A DNA stretch of 33,599 bases, from assembly GCA_008931825.1 (NCBI GenBank), contig QXVZ01017585.1, positions 1 through 33,599 on the forward strand. Reading direction: 5' to 3'. Every line of letters starts with the position of its first letter. Positions within the stretch are counted from its first letter, which is position 1. The translations under genes were made by a program, and so were the position numbers. Shown here piece after piece: positions 21,098 through 32,257 of the stretch. The notes under the pieces were generated by a model that did no database searches, was not told the DNA's origin, and worked only from the letters and a program-made list of their open reading frames with translations. This stretch comes from Phallusia fumigata (lineage: Eukaryota > Chordata > Ascidiacea > Phlebobranchia > Ascidiidae).

Positions 21098-22892
21098 AAG
21101 GATGAAATTGATTACGGATTTAGGAAAAAGAAATGCACTGAAAGTCCACATTTCACTTTGCCTCTCGTTCCAGAACATGAGATATCAGGAATTGTTTACC
21201 TACTGGGTTCCGATATACAAAACAACGTTGTGTTCAACGTTTACACTAAACAGGATCGTATTTTTAAATTTCTCAAATAAGTTTATTTTTACTTACACTG
21301 GTGATTTACTCCTCCACTAAATAGTTTTTATTTAGCTTGTGATGTCAAAATTTATTAGGCTTAAGATTGTAAAAATAACTGACGTTTTGATTACCCTGCA
21401 AAGTATTGGCTACATATAAAAAGATAAATGTTACAGGCAAGTTAAAACTTGGCGATAAAGTGGTAGTTTATCATTGCGAGAATGTGGTTCTGGTTTCTTT
21501 TGTGATCAAGGTTACTATAACTTGTGCAAGGAACGATACAGTTGCTTTGGATTTGGAAGTTCTGGTGGGTATGGAGCAGTTTGAAATGCAATTTTCAATT
21601 ATGTTGTCCCAATGTGCAACAATACTTTTTTGTATTTGTGTTTCGAGGTAATTTTCTACAGCAATCAAAACGATGTTTTATGTCATGCATATCTCTGTGA
21701 TAATCAAACTCAAACACTTAAAACCAATTGAAACCAACTTGAAAACCAATTAATACTCCTACCAATTACTTCACGATAAACTCAACTATAAACAGTTTTT
21801 GTACCTTTCAAGGTACGCGAGTGAGTCACATCGTAGTTCCAGAGGCTCGTTCGGCGGTTCTCGTTCCGGACTCGTTACAAATGGACGTGGCTTGCATGTT
21901 GATCTGCTCGGGTGTCACGAGATACAATGTACTTAGTCACGCAAAACCGGCTGTTGAGACCGTCCTAAAGTTTCACGGTACAGTTTTGAAAGTTCTACAC
22001 AGGGTTATAGCAGCATATCATCAAAAGCAACTTAAACGCGCAATATAATGAAGCAGTCATAACAAGGCTATAAACAACCAGTGATGTGGAAATCTAAGTC
22101 CATTGGGGCTGGCACCAGTTATCACCAGTTCGGGCCAAGATTATAGTAGCCGATATAGCAGTAAACCACTGTGATAAGCTTCCCGCGTCGACTTGTTAAA
22201 TCCTACGCTTGACAGGAAATATAGCTTTAGCCAAGCAACGTGATTTGTGACGATGCAGTTTTGTGGTCGCGTGACTGCGCAGATACGAAGGAAAAAGGCC
22301 TGCGTGGTGGGTTTGATGCCGTCGTGGACTTGGTGAACTCTAAAACAACGTCGGAAAGAGGGGTTTAACTGCTTGCTAATTGTGAGTTATGATTATGCAA
22401 AATATTTGCGGAAAAACATTAAGGCTTAAAAAACTCATGTAGAAAAACGTCAGACGCTACGTTCGCAAACATGCCAACATGAGATAGTTTACCATTAACG
22501 CACCAAACGATGTTGCTGTTTTATTCGTAATCGTACAGCCAATGCAAACCGTGTATTTGCAGCTGGAAAACCAAGTGATGGTGGGTTTTTTGGGGGGCTC
22601 AACTAACATTACTCTGCCCACCATCGCACTAGAATCAAAACGAATCCAAGGTGAAATCCAAGACGTTGGCAGTTTATATCAGCTTGAGGAACTTTCGGAG
22701 TTGGTAGCGAAGCAAAAGGTAAGTTCGTAAAACCTACATAAGCTTATCTATTTGTTTCTTGTTCTTGTTTTTACTGTACCTGACATCTCCGCCGTTGCGG
22801 TACTTTTAGACAAGGTAAACGATGCCATGAATTTGGCAAGAAAAGGGGAGATCGAAGGAAGAGCCATTTTTAAGTTTGACACTAACTTTTGA
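21098..22892 (+). pseudogene. Medium-chain (zinc-type) alcohol dehydrogenase pseudogene
   Basis: Family blocks appear in order on the + strand but in shifting frames. They are DYGFRKKK...FTLPLVPEHEISGIVYLLGS (21098 on), KLGDKVVVYH then CGSGFFCDQGYYNLC (21437-21580, structural zinc cysteines), VVPEARSAVLVPDS and ACMLICSGVT (from 21812), AKIIVADIAV (near 22135), DDAVLWSRDCAD then GGFDAVVDLVNS (22250-22360), VGFLGGSTNITLPTIAL (22575 on) and NDAMNLARKGEIEGRAIF (22817 on). Frame changes are needed between YH and CG, near 21820, near 22240 and near 22365. The nucleotide-binding Rossmann glycines are not readable. The 5' end was not found. This is most likely a dead copy, although poor sequence could add some shifts. 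Confidence 0.75.
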
Positions 22893-23779
22893 TGATTTGT
22901 CACATTCTTGAGAATAATTTTAGGAACTAATCAGACTTCGCTCGTATTGCCTTATACATGACCGGTTTATGCATTGTGTGTAACATTTTCTTTTAATTTG
23001 TGTCTGTATGTTATTCATTTCTTTGTTGATGCGATGTTTGTAAAGCTTTTGATTAGCGCAACTTAGTTATGTTATCATAAGCATGGCCTACTGCTTGCCT
23101 ATGTAAGTATTGCATTTTAAACCCCCGTATCCCTTTGATGTGAATGGCGCGCTTTTCGCTTCCGCATGCGGTAAAATCCAATTGGCTTAAATAGGACGGT
23201 TGTACTAACGTTTGCCCGATTAAAAACGGGGAAAAATGTTTGCGCGTAAAAGTGTAACCAATAAAAGGTTCTGTTCAATACACTTTGCATGTTGAAACTT
23301 GTTCAACATAATGTAGATTTGGAACCTATCCTATGACGCAACATGCAAATCATAGCTGTTCTATACAAAGGATGAAACCGCGTCTGTATTACTCATGAAT
23401 AAGAACAGAGTGTTAACGACATGCTGCGTACTATGCTGACTAAGTATTGCTTTTCTAACCGCGTATCCCTTTAAAAAATTTGCGCTATTATCGCTTCCGC
23501 ATAAAATCCAATTGCTCAAATAGGACTGGTTGCACTAACGTTTGCCCGATTAAAAACGGAAACAAACGTTTGAGTGTGTTACGGAATTTTTTCGGCAGCT
23601 TTGGAAATTTGGCAAAAAGACCTTTTCGGTGGCGTTGTTAAACCCCAATCAACTCCTTATGCTTAATTCCGTCTTTTACCAAAACTGCGAACAAACTATG
23701 ACTAATTAAAGTAAAAGATTATATAGGTGCGTAAACATAAATCAAAAGAGGCATAATTAATAAAACGTGAATGTGCAAA
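22893..23779. other. Repeat-bearing spacer upstream of the receptor cluster
   Basis: There is no supported gene. The stretch holds a two-copy direct repeat (23104-23250 and 23441-23575). It also holds a block (about 23331-23430) that recurs at 29468-29585, upstream of a later receptor copy. Confidence 0.6.
23104..23575. repeat. Two-copy degenerate direct repeat
   Basis: About 140 bases are repeated at a spacing near 335. Both copies contain TAAGTATTGC, CGTATCCCTTT, TTCGCTTCCGCAT or close variants, AAAATCCAATTG, and an identical ACGTTTGCCCGATTAAAAACGG. The length and the conserved core could be a decayed mobile element or a regulatory repeat. Confidence 0.65.
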
Positions 23780-23780
23780 N
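23780..23780. other. Contig join (single n)
   Basis: A single ambiguous base lies just upstream of the first receptor copy's membrane exon. The ectodomain exons of that copy are missing, probably because of this join. Confidence 0.6.
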
Positions 23781-23896
23781 ATTCCTTTTTAAGTTTTACC
23801 GACGTGAAGCATGTGAAAATAAACTTCGAAAAATGACTTTTTTGTTAATAATAACTATTGTCAGTCTAAATCACATTTTCCTGGACATTTTCAAAG

Positions 23897-24667
23897 AACG
23901 GTACACCTCCATGTCGTCCACGCGTCGTCCTACAATCCCAAACCAAACCTCTAACGGTCGCTTCCACTGCGTTGAATGCAACTGATAAACTTGAGGAAAT
24001 GTCCACCACATACAACAGCAACTATTTTCAAACAGATGCGACGTTTATTGCGGCAGTAGTGTTCGGTACACTGCTTGCTGTGGCGTTATGTGTCATAGCC
24101 GTGCTGCTAAGGTAGCCTATTATTGCATGATATTTCCAGCCAACACCTATTTCACAAAATCTTCGGTTAGTTTAAAACCTGTTGCAATCCTCTGAAATAA
24201 ATTACAATCGCTTTTGTGTGTCTAAATGTGTAGCACTGTAAATCTGTCCACCTAAAATTTATCTTAGGTTGTTAGAAAAATCTTTCTGTTTTCTGACTAC
24301 AATGGTGACGTGACTTAGTGTGACATCGCGTGTAATTGTTTTGTTTCAGTTTCTTGTCTAAAAATTGCTTGGTAAAGAAATCTTACACGAAACGTTTTTA
24401 GCCCTTGATTTTAATAATTTGCCAAACTGGCAGTTGAATATTTGTAGAGCACAACCTATAACAGTTGGTTTTTGAAGGGCAACCATAAGGAAACAAGAAC
24501 ATTCGTCTACAACGTCCCCAACTAATGTTCAGAACGTTGGTACCAGCGGAGAACATGACAACCATCATACAACTCATGAATCTGGAATGGTTAACAATGA
24601 AATTTATGATTCTACTCTAGATCAGGCAAAACAAACTGTTTACAACGAGTTGTATCACTTTACGTGA
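23897..24667 (+). CDS. Tyrosine-tailed small receptor, copy 1 (3' two exons only)
   Basis: Exon 23897-24111 encodes a Thr/Ser stalk and a membrane helix (TDATFIAAVVFGTLLAVALC). Exon 24478-24667 encodes the tail, with NEIYDST and TVYNELYHFT before the stop. The same two exons are recognisable in copies 2 and 3. The stalk exon starts in phase 1 in those copies (a frame reading ERYTSM then a stop here) but must start in phase 0 here to keep the helix open. Either a one-base indel has broken this copy or it uses a different phase. No signal peptide or CUB-like exon is found upstream; the join at 23780 may hide them. Confidence 0.6.
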
Positions 24668-24739
24668 TGCTACTTTTGCTGTTGCTGATTGCCAAAACGT
24701 TTTTGCTGATAACGTGAGGTTTATTGTCTCGTTGCGTTT

Positions 24740-25080
24740 GTTCTTGATACAAGTAAACCTCGGTTAATCTGGACCGACAAATTCATTCGGATTGGACGAA
24801 AATCCGGTTTATACGAAAACGTTTGTTTCAAGAATTTTTTAAAATAATTTAAAAATAAACAGTTTACCCTTACGCACTGCATACCTTAAAAGTATTAAGC
24901 GACAAACGCGACAGTTGACAGATACGTCATGCGCGCGGTAATTATGGCGGTTCGTCAGCCGAGTGATTACGATGTTAGAATGTAGCAGGCAGTAGGGCAC
25001 AACAAAGTGAACGCGAGTATACAGTCATTATGAATAACAGTAACAGTTTATGAAAAAAGCAGAAAATCCGGGGAATGTAA
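24740..25080. mobile_element. Possible pogo/Tigger-type MITE remnant
   Basis: The start reads AAGTAAACCTCGGTTAATCTGG, close to the AACCTCGGTTAATCCGG-type ends I associate with pogo/Tigger elements. An AAAATCCGG motif occurs near 24810 and AAAATCCGGGG near 25070. No transposase frame is present. The boundaries are estimates. Confidence 0.35.
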
Positions 25081-26205
25081 AAGTCGCTAAGCCCGTACTA
25101 AAATTCCGATGATTAGCTTGACAACATAATAGCTACAATGGTGTCAAAAGTTGGGTGGGTACTTTTTGGGCGGAATTTTATGGGTATTTTCTCCCAAATT
25201 TTGTAGAAATCTTACGGTACTTAATTTTTAGTTTATCTATACTGCATACTAGCATACCTATATTTCGTTGGGGCGTGGTCAAAATAAACTTTCGTCCCGG
25301 GTGGCACTTTTGCTAGATACAACTCTGTCCTGACGTTGAATCGATTGACTGAAATTATGTACTGAAACTTTTGAACTGTATGACAAAAAATAAACACCTC
25401 AACATTTACCTCCCTAGTAGGTAAAGTATAACTAATATTTTACTAATAAGATCGAGTTGTTTGACCACTCAAAAGTCTCTGAATATAAAGTAATTTATTT
25501 AAACGCAATAAGGAAGTCGGTGGACTCACATGACGTTTGTAAATCAAATCATGTTCTAATCTTGGATAGAGCGTGAAACCGCTTCTCTATTACTAACTGT
25601 CTCATTAATCAAAGACGTCAACTGTGTATAAAACTTAGCGTATATTCAAACTACCGGGGTCTAACAGGAAGCTTCCTCAAGATACGATGATGAACAACAG
25701 GCTCCACGCCCCGTTGATAATAGTTCTTATATAGATAACAGTAGCAAAATGTTGTAAGCAAAACAGTGTACTGCTTCAGCACGACGCGTAAATTTTGTTC
25801 TATTTAGTATACTGACGATTAAAGGCAGTTGTTATAAGAAACAAAGCAGTTTCGCATTAAAAGTTTCATTGGAGGTATTATCAGACATACAGTAATTGGA
25901 CAAAACTAGCTTAATTAGTTATTTTTGCTACAAAACATTATTGGTTATTTACAAGTCGCAAGTCGCGAATTACCTGCTCTTCATTGGCATGTGATTACTT
26001 GTTCACCCTTTCAAGTCGGGCTGTTGAAATGTCGCGCAGCTAAGGCATATGATCGGAAAGACTAAATGTACTTCTATTTACTGTTCATTGAGATTGGAGT
26101 AAAATAGCCAGGAAACCAGTTTAACACAAAGGAAAGTTCATAATCGTTGGAAATTTTGCAGAACAGCCTGCATTCGATTAAATCCTGTATTGCAGTTCCA
26201 ACAAA
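25081..26205. promoter_or_regulatory. 5' flank of receptor copy 2
   Basis: There is no gene. From about 25550 this flank is alignable in blocks to 29820-30400, the flank of copy 3 (for example GATGATGAACAACAGG and GATGATAAACAACAGG). Promoter and upstream controls were therefore duplicated together with the gene. No clear TATA box was identified. Confidence 0.5.
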
Positions 26206-28085
26206 ATGCTGAGATTTTTTGTGGTCATCTTGTGCAGTAAGTCGTTAAAGTTGTAGATCAAGTGTACTTTGGACTAATTCTCACAACTTTAAACAATTTC
26301 TTTAGGTTTCATGTACGATACAATCTTCGCTCAGTGTCCAGGAAATTTAACAAACGCACTTGGTCTAGTATCCTACAAGTCGCCCTTTCAATTTCCACCA
26401 CAAATTTGTAACTGGAGCTTTCAACCACTTCACCTTCGAAACGATGCTATCTTGTTCATCCAGTTCCAGTCGTACAATAATTATTATACCTGGAATAACA
26501 TTTCGACTTTGATACCAAACGGTAAATGATCAAGTGTACCAAACACAGTAGTAATTCATAACCTTTTATCACGACTTTACCATATAAAATCACCAACCAG
26601 TTCATGTACCCTCCAGCAATGTCCAGAAAGTAATTATTGTTTTCATATTCAGATGACAAACCATCCTGGTACCCCCTGGGAACAGATCTCATATCCTTCA
26701 GGGGTACGAGTACGCTATGGTTAAGAACTCCTGCATTAAAGGCGCAAATATGTCAATATTACACCTCAAGACGTCCAAACGATTAACTTTTCAATTTTTA
26801 ACGCAAACCCGAAGATTGGTCAATTTCGACAACCTCTGACGTAGCTTAATCTGATTTTAAATGTATACAGGAGAACTTTACCGAAGTGGATTTAATGATT
26901 CAGAACTGATTCCCACCAACGGACAATTCTGGTGTGGACTTTACGTTAAAAAACAGCAGGAAGGCGAAACGAACTGTCAGCCCGGAGCCCGTCTCAAACT
27001 CAACTGTCGAAACCAACCCGTCGCATTAGTTAGCATTGATTGGCCGCCGCGAATGCGCACCATCATGTCATTTAGCGATGTGAAATTGCAATATGCGTTT
27101 TTGTCTTGTCCGCTAACGAAAACGTCACCTTCTGTCACCACCACTTCATATTTAACCACAGGTTTGTATGTGCATGCAAACATGACAGAGAATATATTTA
27201 ACATTTGTAAGAAGTCATACCAAGTGCTCACGCACAGTGCAACCAAAGGTGTTTGGTTATTTTATGTACAGTTTGCGCACTGATAACATACTATAATTGT
27301 TATTTAAACGAAAAAACGTCATTTATATTTCTCCCACCGTAGAAGTGCCCATGCACGTATCACGTTTTAACATTTTTTAAGTAAAATCTTTTTGAGTGAA
27401 GATGTTTTGCAAAAATTATTATATTTTATACAGAACGCCATGCAAACACAATCAACACCACCTCTAGTTCGAAAGAAAATACATTAAATCAAACAACACG
27501 CAAACCAAGCAGGAAAGAAACAGATGCGTCATTCATTGCGGCTTTAACACTTGGAGCACTGCTGGCGGTCGCTCTATGTATCATAACTTTCCTACTAAGG
27601 TATCGCAAAGAATCTAGATTTAGGACAAATCTGTGTCATTCACGAAAACGATACTGCATTTTTCTGTTTTCATGCCTTAAACCGGAAACTGTGTTAAATG
27701 TGCAACATGTATTATTATTACTTTATTGTGTTTTGTTTTGAGTGTATAATCTAAACACACTTTACTAGTTCACAAAACCTTTGTCTTCAACAATAGTAAC
27801 AAAATGGTTTTCACCGTTGGATAAAAAAAATTGTCAAACGTATTGTTTACTAACTTTGACTTACTTCCTGTTGATTGTTGCTTAAGGACAAGAAAAAAGA
27901 AACAAGGAAATCTTGCCGCGGAAACACCAGCTAATGTCCAGAATGTTGGATCTAGTGCACAACGTGACAGTGATTGCACTGTGGGTGAACCTGGACCCAA
28001 AATGGTCCACAATGAGATTTATAATTCAACTGCTGCGGATCAAACAGAACAAACTGTATACAACGAGTTGAATAACGTCACGTGA
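26206..28085 (+). CDS. CUB-like single-pass receptor with tyrosine tail, copy 2 (complete)
   Basis: Exons 26206-26236, 26306-26521, 26871-27161, 27434-27599 and 27887-28085 join in phase to 301 codons (300 aa plus TGA). Exons 1-2 give a signal peptide (MLRFFVVILC...FAQ) followed by a CUB-like start: CPGNLT, G-VSYKSP, CNWSF, ILFIQF. Exon 3 is a second domain of about 97 aa with FWCGLYVKK, KLNCRN and FLSCP. Exon 4 is a Thr/Ser/Asn-rich stalk and helix (FIAALTLGALLAVALC). Exon 5 is a basic start (RTRKKKQ) and a tail ending in HNEIYNST and TVYNELNNVT. YxxL-type motifs suggest SH2-mediated signalling. A 51-base phase-1 exon candidate at 26653-26703 could be spliced in. The ligand is unknown and I do not recognise a named family. 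Confidence 0.88.
26653..26703 (+). other. Possible cassette exon of receptor copy 2
   Basis: Bounded by ATTCAG and G|GTACGAG, it is 51 bases long and symmetrical in phase 1. It would insert 17 residues (DDKPSWYPLGTDLISFR) between the CUB-like domain and exon 3 without a frameshift. LGTDLISFRG resembles the middle of a CUB fold. No equivalent is visible in copy 3. Confidence 0.45.
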
Positions 28086-30400
28086 TGTTTTGCTATCCAC
28101 ACAGAGTGGGTTGTCTTGACGTATTCATGTTGAAAAACTAGACGTCGTATCAAGAAAGCTATGTCAAGGTGCTGACATCTTTGCTTCACAAAATCCATGG
28201 TCGTACAAATCGTTTTTTGCTCCAGTACAACATGAACATTTTCTGGGATAAACTGATGTCATTTGTAAGTCGATGTAGTGGCGTGGGTTTTAATTTCAAA
28301 CACTTTGATACTTTGGCTGACACTTCCCAGGAAGTGACGCACAAAACTATTTCGAGCAACTGACGAAATACCAGTAAGTTGTTGTTAGTCGTGTATCTTA
28401 AGGTTTCACTGTTTCTACCTTTTAATGCTTTCAACATGGTAAAAGTTTGTGATTCTTAAATACGATGATTGAATTTACAGACGAACTTTAAGATTTGAAG
28501 TCTCAAAAGTAATCCCATTATCGTTTTTTCTGTGTTATATTACAAAAGCAAGTTTTGCAAGATATCTGTGCAAATATATTCACTGCAACAGTTAATCGTC
28601 CCTCGTTTGTGATGCCAACAAGAGGTAAAATAGTTTCAAGAAGTTTTTTCCTTGCATGAAACAGTCCCACAGTGTTCGGGTATCAAACCACAGCCCACCA
28701 AATGGTAAAACGCAAATACCATCACACAATAATTTAATTACCACGAGGTGTAAAGTAACAAAAGATGTCATAATGATTTATAATGTTGTGAGGAGAAAAG
28801 CATGCTACTTTTAACTATTACTTTTCTCATTAAGACAAGAAAAGTATGTGAACAGCATTGGTGTACAGCTCAGGCGACGGGGAAATTTGTTTAGCAGCAG
28901 CATTTGATAGTTCATTTATCAAATGACTTGATAAATTTCAATAAATTTTTCTTCAGGCATGTGATAGTCTTGTGATTAACAAAAGCACATCACAGAGTTC
29001 TTTGCTCTCACTTTTTTCGCGATATGTTTAAAACTGTGTTGTGCGTTTTATCGTCATATATTCTTCTCGTGTGACGCATCTTGGACCAATCAGATAAATT
29101 AGGATCTTGCCTTGTTTGCATGCAGATTTGCATGAATATTGTTTTTTGAGGGAGCCAGGTTTGTAGACAATACAACCCATAATTTAGTGTAGTGCAATCT
29201 TTATTACCGTTGGGCCAAATATAATTACCCGGATAAGACCGCACTTACATTTAACTAAGTTGACCTTGTTTCATGATGTATCAAAAACTCTAATATTCTG
29301 AAAATTGCAAAGAACGTTCCTTAGCAATACAAAAGATGAGTGAAATTCGTAAGTAAAGCGTTGCTTGCTTAACTATCTTGATGACATTGTCACGCACTTT
29401 TTCGCGTGCCGCATAACCTCTGTTCGCAGGCCGTATTTGGCGTTTGGACTGCAAGTTGCACAACCCTGTATGACGCAACATGCAGATCATCGCTGTTTTA
29501 GACAAAGGATAAAACCGCGTCTGCATTACTAAGCATGCTCATGAATAAGAACAGTTAACGATATGCTGTGTACAATACAGACTATCCGGAATCTACCTCA
29601 GTTTAGAAGGTTACAGAAGAGTGCGCGATTAATTTTGGTTGGTTGGCGATACTTTACATCTAGTGATTATTTCTGTTATGTTGCTAGTTCTGGACTCTGG
29701 TTGAGACATTTACCTATTTGCACTTATGAGATCAGGTTGATTAAGCAATGTAAAGTCTTTTCAATGCAGTTTAGAAAATGGCCACAAACTCTGTGAACCA
29801 ACATGACCTTTCAAATCATATCACGTCTGATTTTAGACAGAGCACGATACCACTTCTCCATTACTAAATGTATCCATTAATCAGAATAACACAGCGTCAA
29901 CGATTGATTTACCTTAGTGTATGTACAGTAGGATATCGTGGCGTAATGAAAACTTCATCACGATATGATGATAAACAACAGGTTGCACGACTCGTTTATA
30001 AGAGCTACAATGTTGCAAACAAAAAGATAAACAAAGGCCTGTGAAAAGTACATAAAAACTAGTTGTTCGGTATTAATGGTGTCATTAAAGGTATTATCTG
30101 TAATACATTTATAATTTGGACAAAGCTAGCTTAATTATTTTGCCTGCAAAACGTTTTTGTATACAAGTCGCAACAATTACCAGCTCAATAGCAACGTAAA
30201 TAGTTGCACACCTTTTTAGTAGCAGTGTTTGGTTTGCTGAAATGTCGTGCAGAAAATGCATAAGTAATGAATTGCTGTTTATTGTCCATTGAGATTAGGG
30301 TGAAATTATTAGTTTGTTTAAATAAAATCAAGAAACCTGTTTAACACAAACGGACGGCACAAACTTTCCAATTTTGCAGTAGGCCTATTGGAGTTCCAAA
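28086..30400. other. Spacer between receptor copies 2 and 3
   Basis: There is no supported gene. 28090-28990 aligns with 32260-33210 downstream of copy 3. 29468-29585 aligns with 23331-23430 upstream of copy 1. 29820-30400 aligns with the flank of copy 2. The cluster therefore grew by tandem duplication of a unit of about 4.2 kb, including both flanks. Confidence 0.65.
28914..28936. repeat. Perfect 9-bp inverted repeat
   Basis: ATTTATCAA and TTGATAAAT are separated by ATGAC. It lies about 830 bases after copy 2 and could form a small hairpin. No function is evident. Confidence 0.6.
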
Positions 30401-32257
30401 ATGCTAAAATTTTTTGTGGTCATCTTTTGCAGTAAGTTGTTACAGTTGTACATCAAGTGTATTCTGGGCTAATTCCCATAAAATTTAACTATTTCTTTAG
30501 GTTTCATGTACGATAAAACCTTCGCTCGGTGTCCAGGCAATTTAACAAACTCGCTTGGTACAGTGTCATACAGTTCGCCCCAACACTGGCCCCAGGAAAT
30601 GTGCGACTGGAACTTTCGAGGACTTCAACTTCAAAATGATGCTATTTTGTTCATACAATTCCGGTGGTACTTTAAGAGTTACCCATCGATTACGATTTCA
30701 ACTTTATTACCAAACGGTAAGACAAAACACTTAGATTGTATTTAGTCACCAAAAAGTCAACAACACACGCCAAGACACATGAACGGTTTTGGACAAAGTT
30801 GTTATTAACATAATAAACATACTATTGGTCAACTTAGGCAACTTCTGCCAGCTTCTGCTGAAAATGAAATATATTTAGGTGATCTTTACCGAAGTGGGGT
30901 TAATGATTCTGAACTGATTCCCACCAACGGACAATTCTGGTGTGGACTTTACGTTAAAAAACAGCAGGAAGGCGAAACAACCTGTCAGCCCGGAGTCCGT
31001 CTCAAACTCAACTGTCGAAACCAACCCGTCGCATCAGTTAGCATTGATTGGCCGCCGCGAATGCACACCAACATGACATTTAGCGATGTGAAATTGCAAT
31101 ATGCGTTTTTGTCTTGTCCGCTACCAAAAACGTCACCTCCCGTCACCACTACTTCATATTTAACCACAGGTTTGTATATGCATGCAAGCATGGCAGAGAA
31201 TCTGTTGAGCATTTGTAGGAAGTCATAGGCTACTAGCTGCTCACGCACAGTACAATCAAAGGTGCACTTGATTTTGGTATTTCGTGTACTGTTCGCGCAC
31301 TAAAAACTTAAAAATATATGCCGGAACAAAAGGATGATATCTATAACGTGTCCGAATCCGAGCAACATTAAACATTTGGATAATAAAACTATAAATTTCG
31401 CTTAAATTGACGTCTCTTAAAACATTTGAAATACGGTGATTTGTACGAGGTTTTCACAAATTTTCTATTTCTCCCACCGTAGAAGTGCCCGTTCATGCAC
31501 GTATCACTTTTTTGCATGTTTTTTAAGTAAAATCTTTTCGAGTGCAACAAAAGTAAATTGAAAAAATGCATTAAAAATAAAATCGAATGTTTTGCAAAAA
31601 TTATTATATTTTATTCAGAACGCCATGCAAACACAAATAACACCACCTCTAGTTCGAAAGAAAATACATTAAATCAAACAACACTTAAACCAAACAGGAA
31701 AGAAACAGATGCATCATTCATTGCGGCTTTAACACTTGGAGCACTGCTGGCCGTCGCTCTGTGTGTCATAACTCTCCTACTAAGGTATCGCAAAGAATCT
31801 AGATTTAGGACAAATCTGTTGGCATTCACGAAAACAGATTGGATTGGGCTTTTCCGTTTTGATGCCTCTAACCGTTTTATATATTATTCTTTAAATGTGT
31901 TTTGTTTTGAGAGTGTAATTTAAGAACGTTTTATTAATACCCAAAACCTTTGTATTCAACAAATGTAACCAAATGGTTTTCTCCGTTGGTTAAAAAAATC
32001 GTCAAAAACCGTCGAATAGATGTTGTTTACTGACTTTGACTTACTTCCTGATTTGCTTCAGGACAAGAAAAAAGAAACAAGGAAATTTTGCCGCGGCAAC
32101 ACCGGCTAATGTCCAGAATGTTGGATCTAGTGCACAACGTGACAGTGATTGCACTGTGAGTGAACCTGGACCCAAAATGGTCCACAATGAGATTTATGAT
32201 TCAACTGCTGCGGATCAAACAGAACAAACATACAACGAGTTGTATAACGTCACGTGA
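30401..32257 (+). CDS. CUB-like single-pass receptor with tyrosine tail, copy 3 (complete)
   Basis: Exons 30401-30431, 30501-30716, 30879-31169, 31619-31784 and 32062-32257 join in phase to 300 codons (299 aa plus TGA). The signal peptide is MLKFFVVIFC...FAR. The CUB-like domain has CPGNLT, GTVSYSSP, CDWNF and ILFIQF. Exon 3 has FWCGLYVKK, KLNCRN and FLSCP. The stalk is NTNNTTSSS-rich and the helix is FIAALTLGALLAVALC. The tail ends HNEIYDST and TYNELYNVT, giving IYDST plus a paired YNELY. It lacks one residue in the tail relative to copy 2. Against copy 2, about 29 of 71 residues differ in exon 2 but only about 10 of 97 in exon 3. This is a type I cell-surface receptor with unknown ligand. 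Confidence 0.9.
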
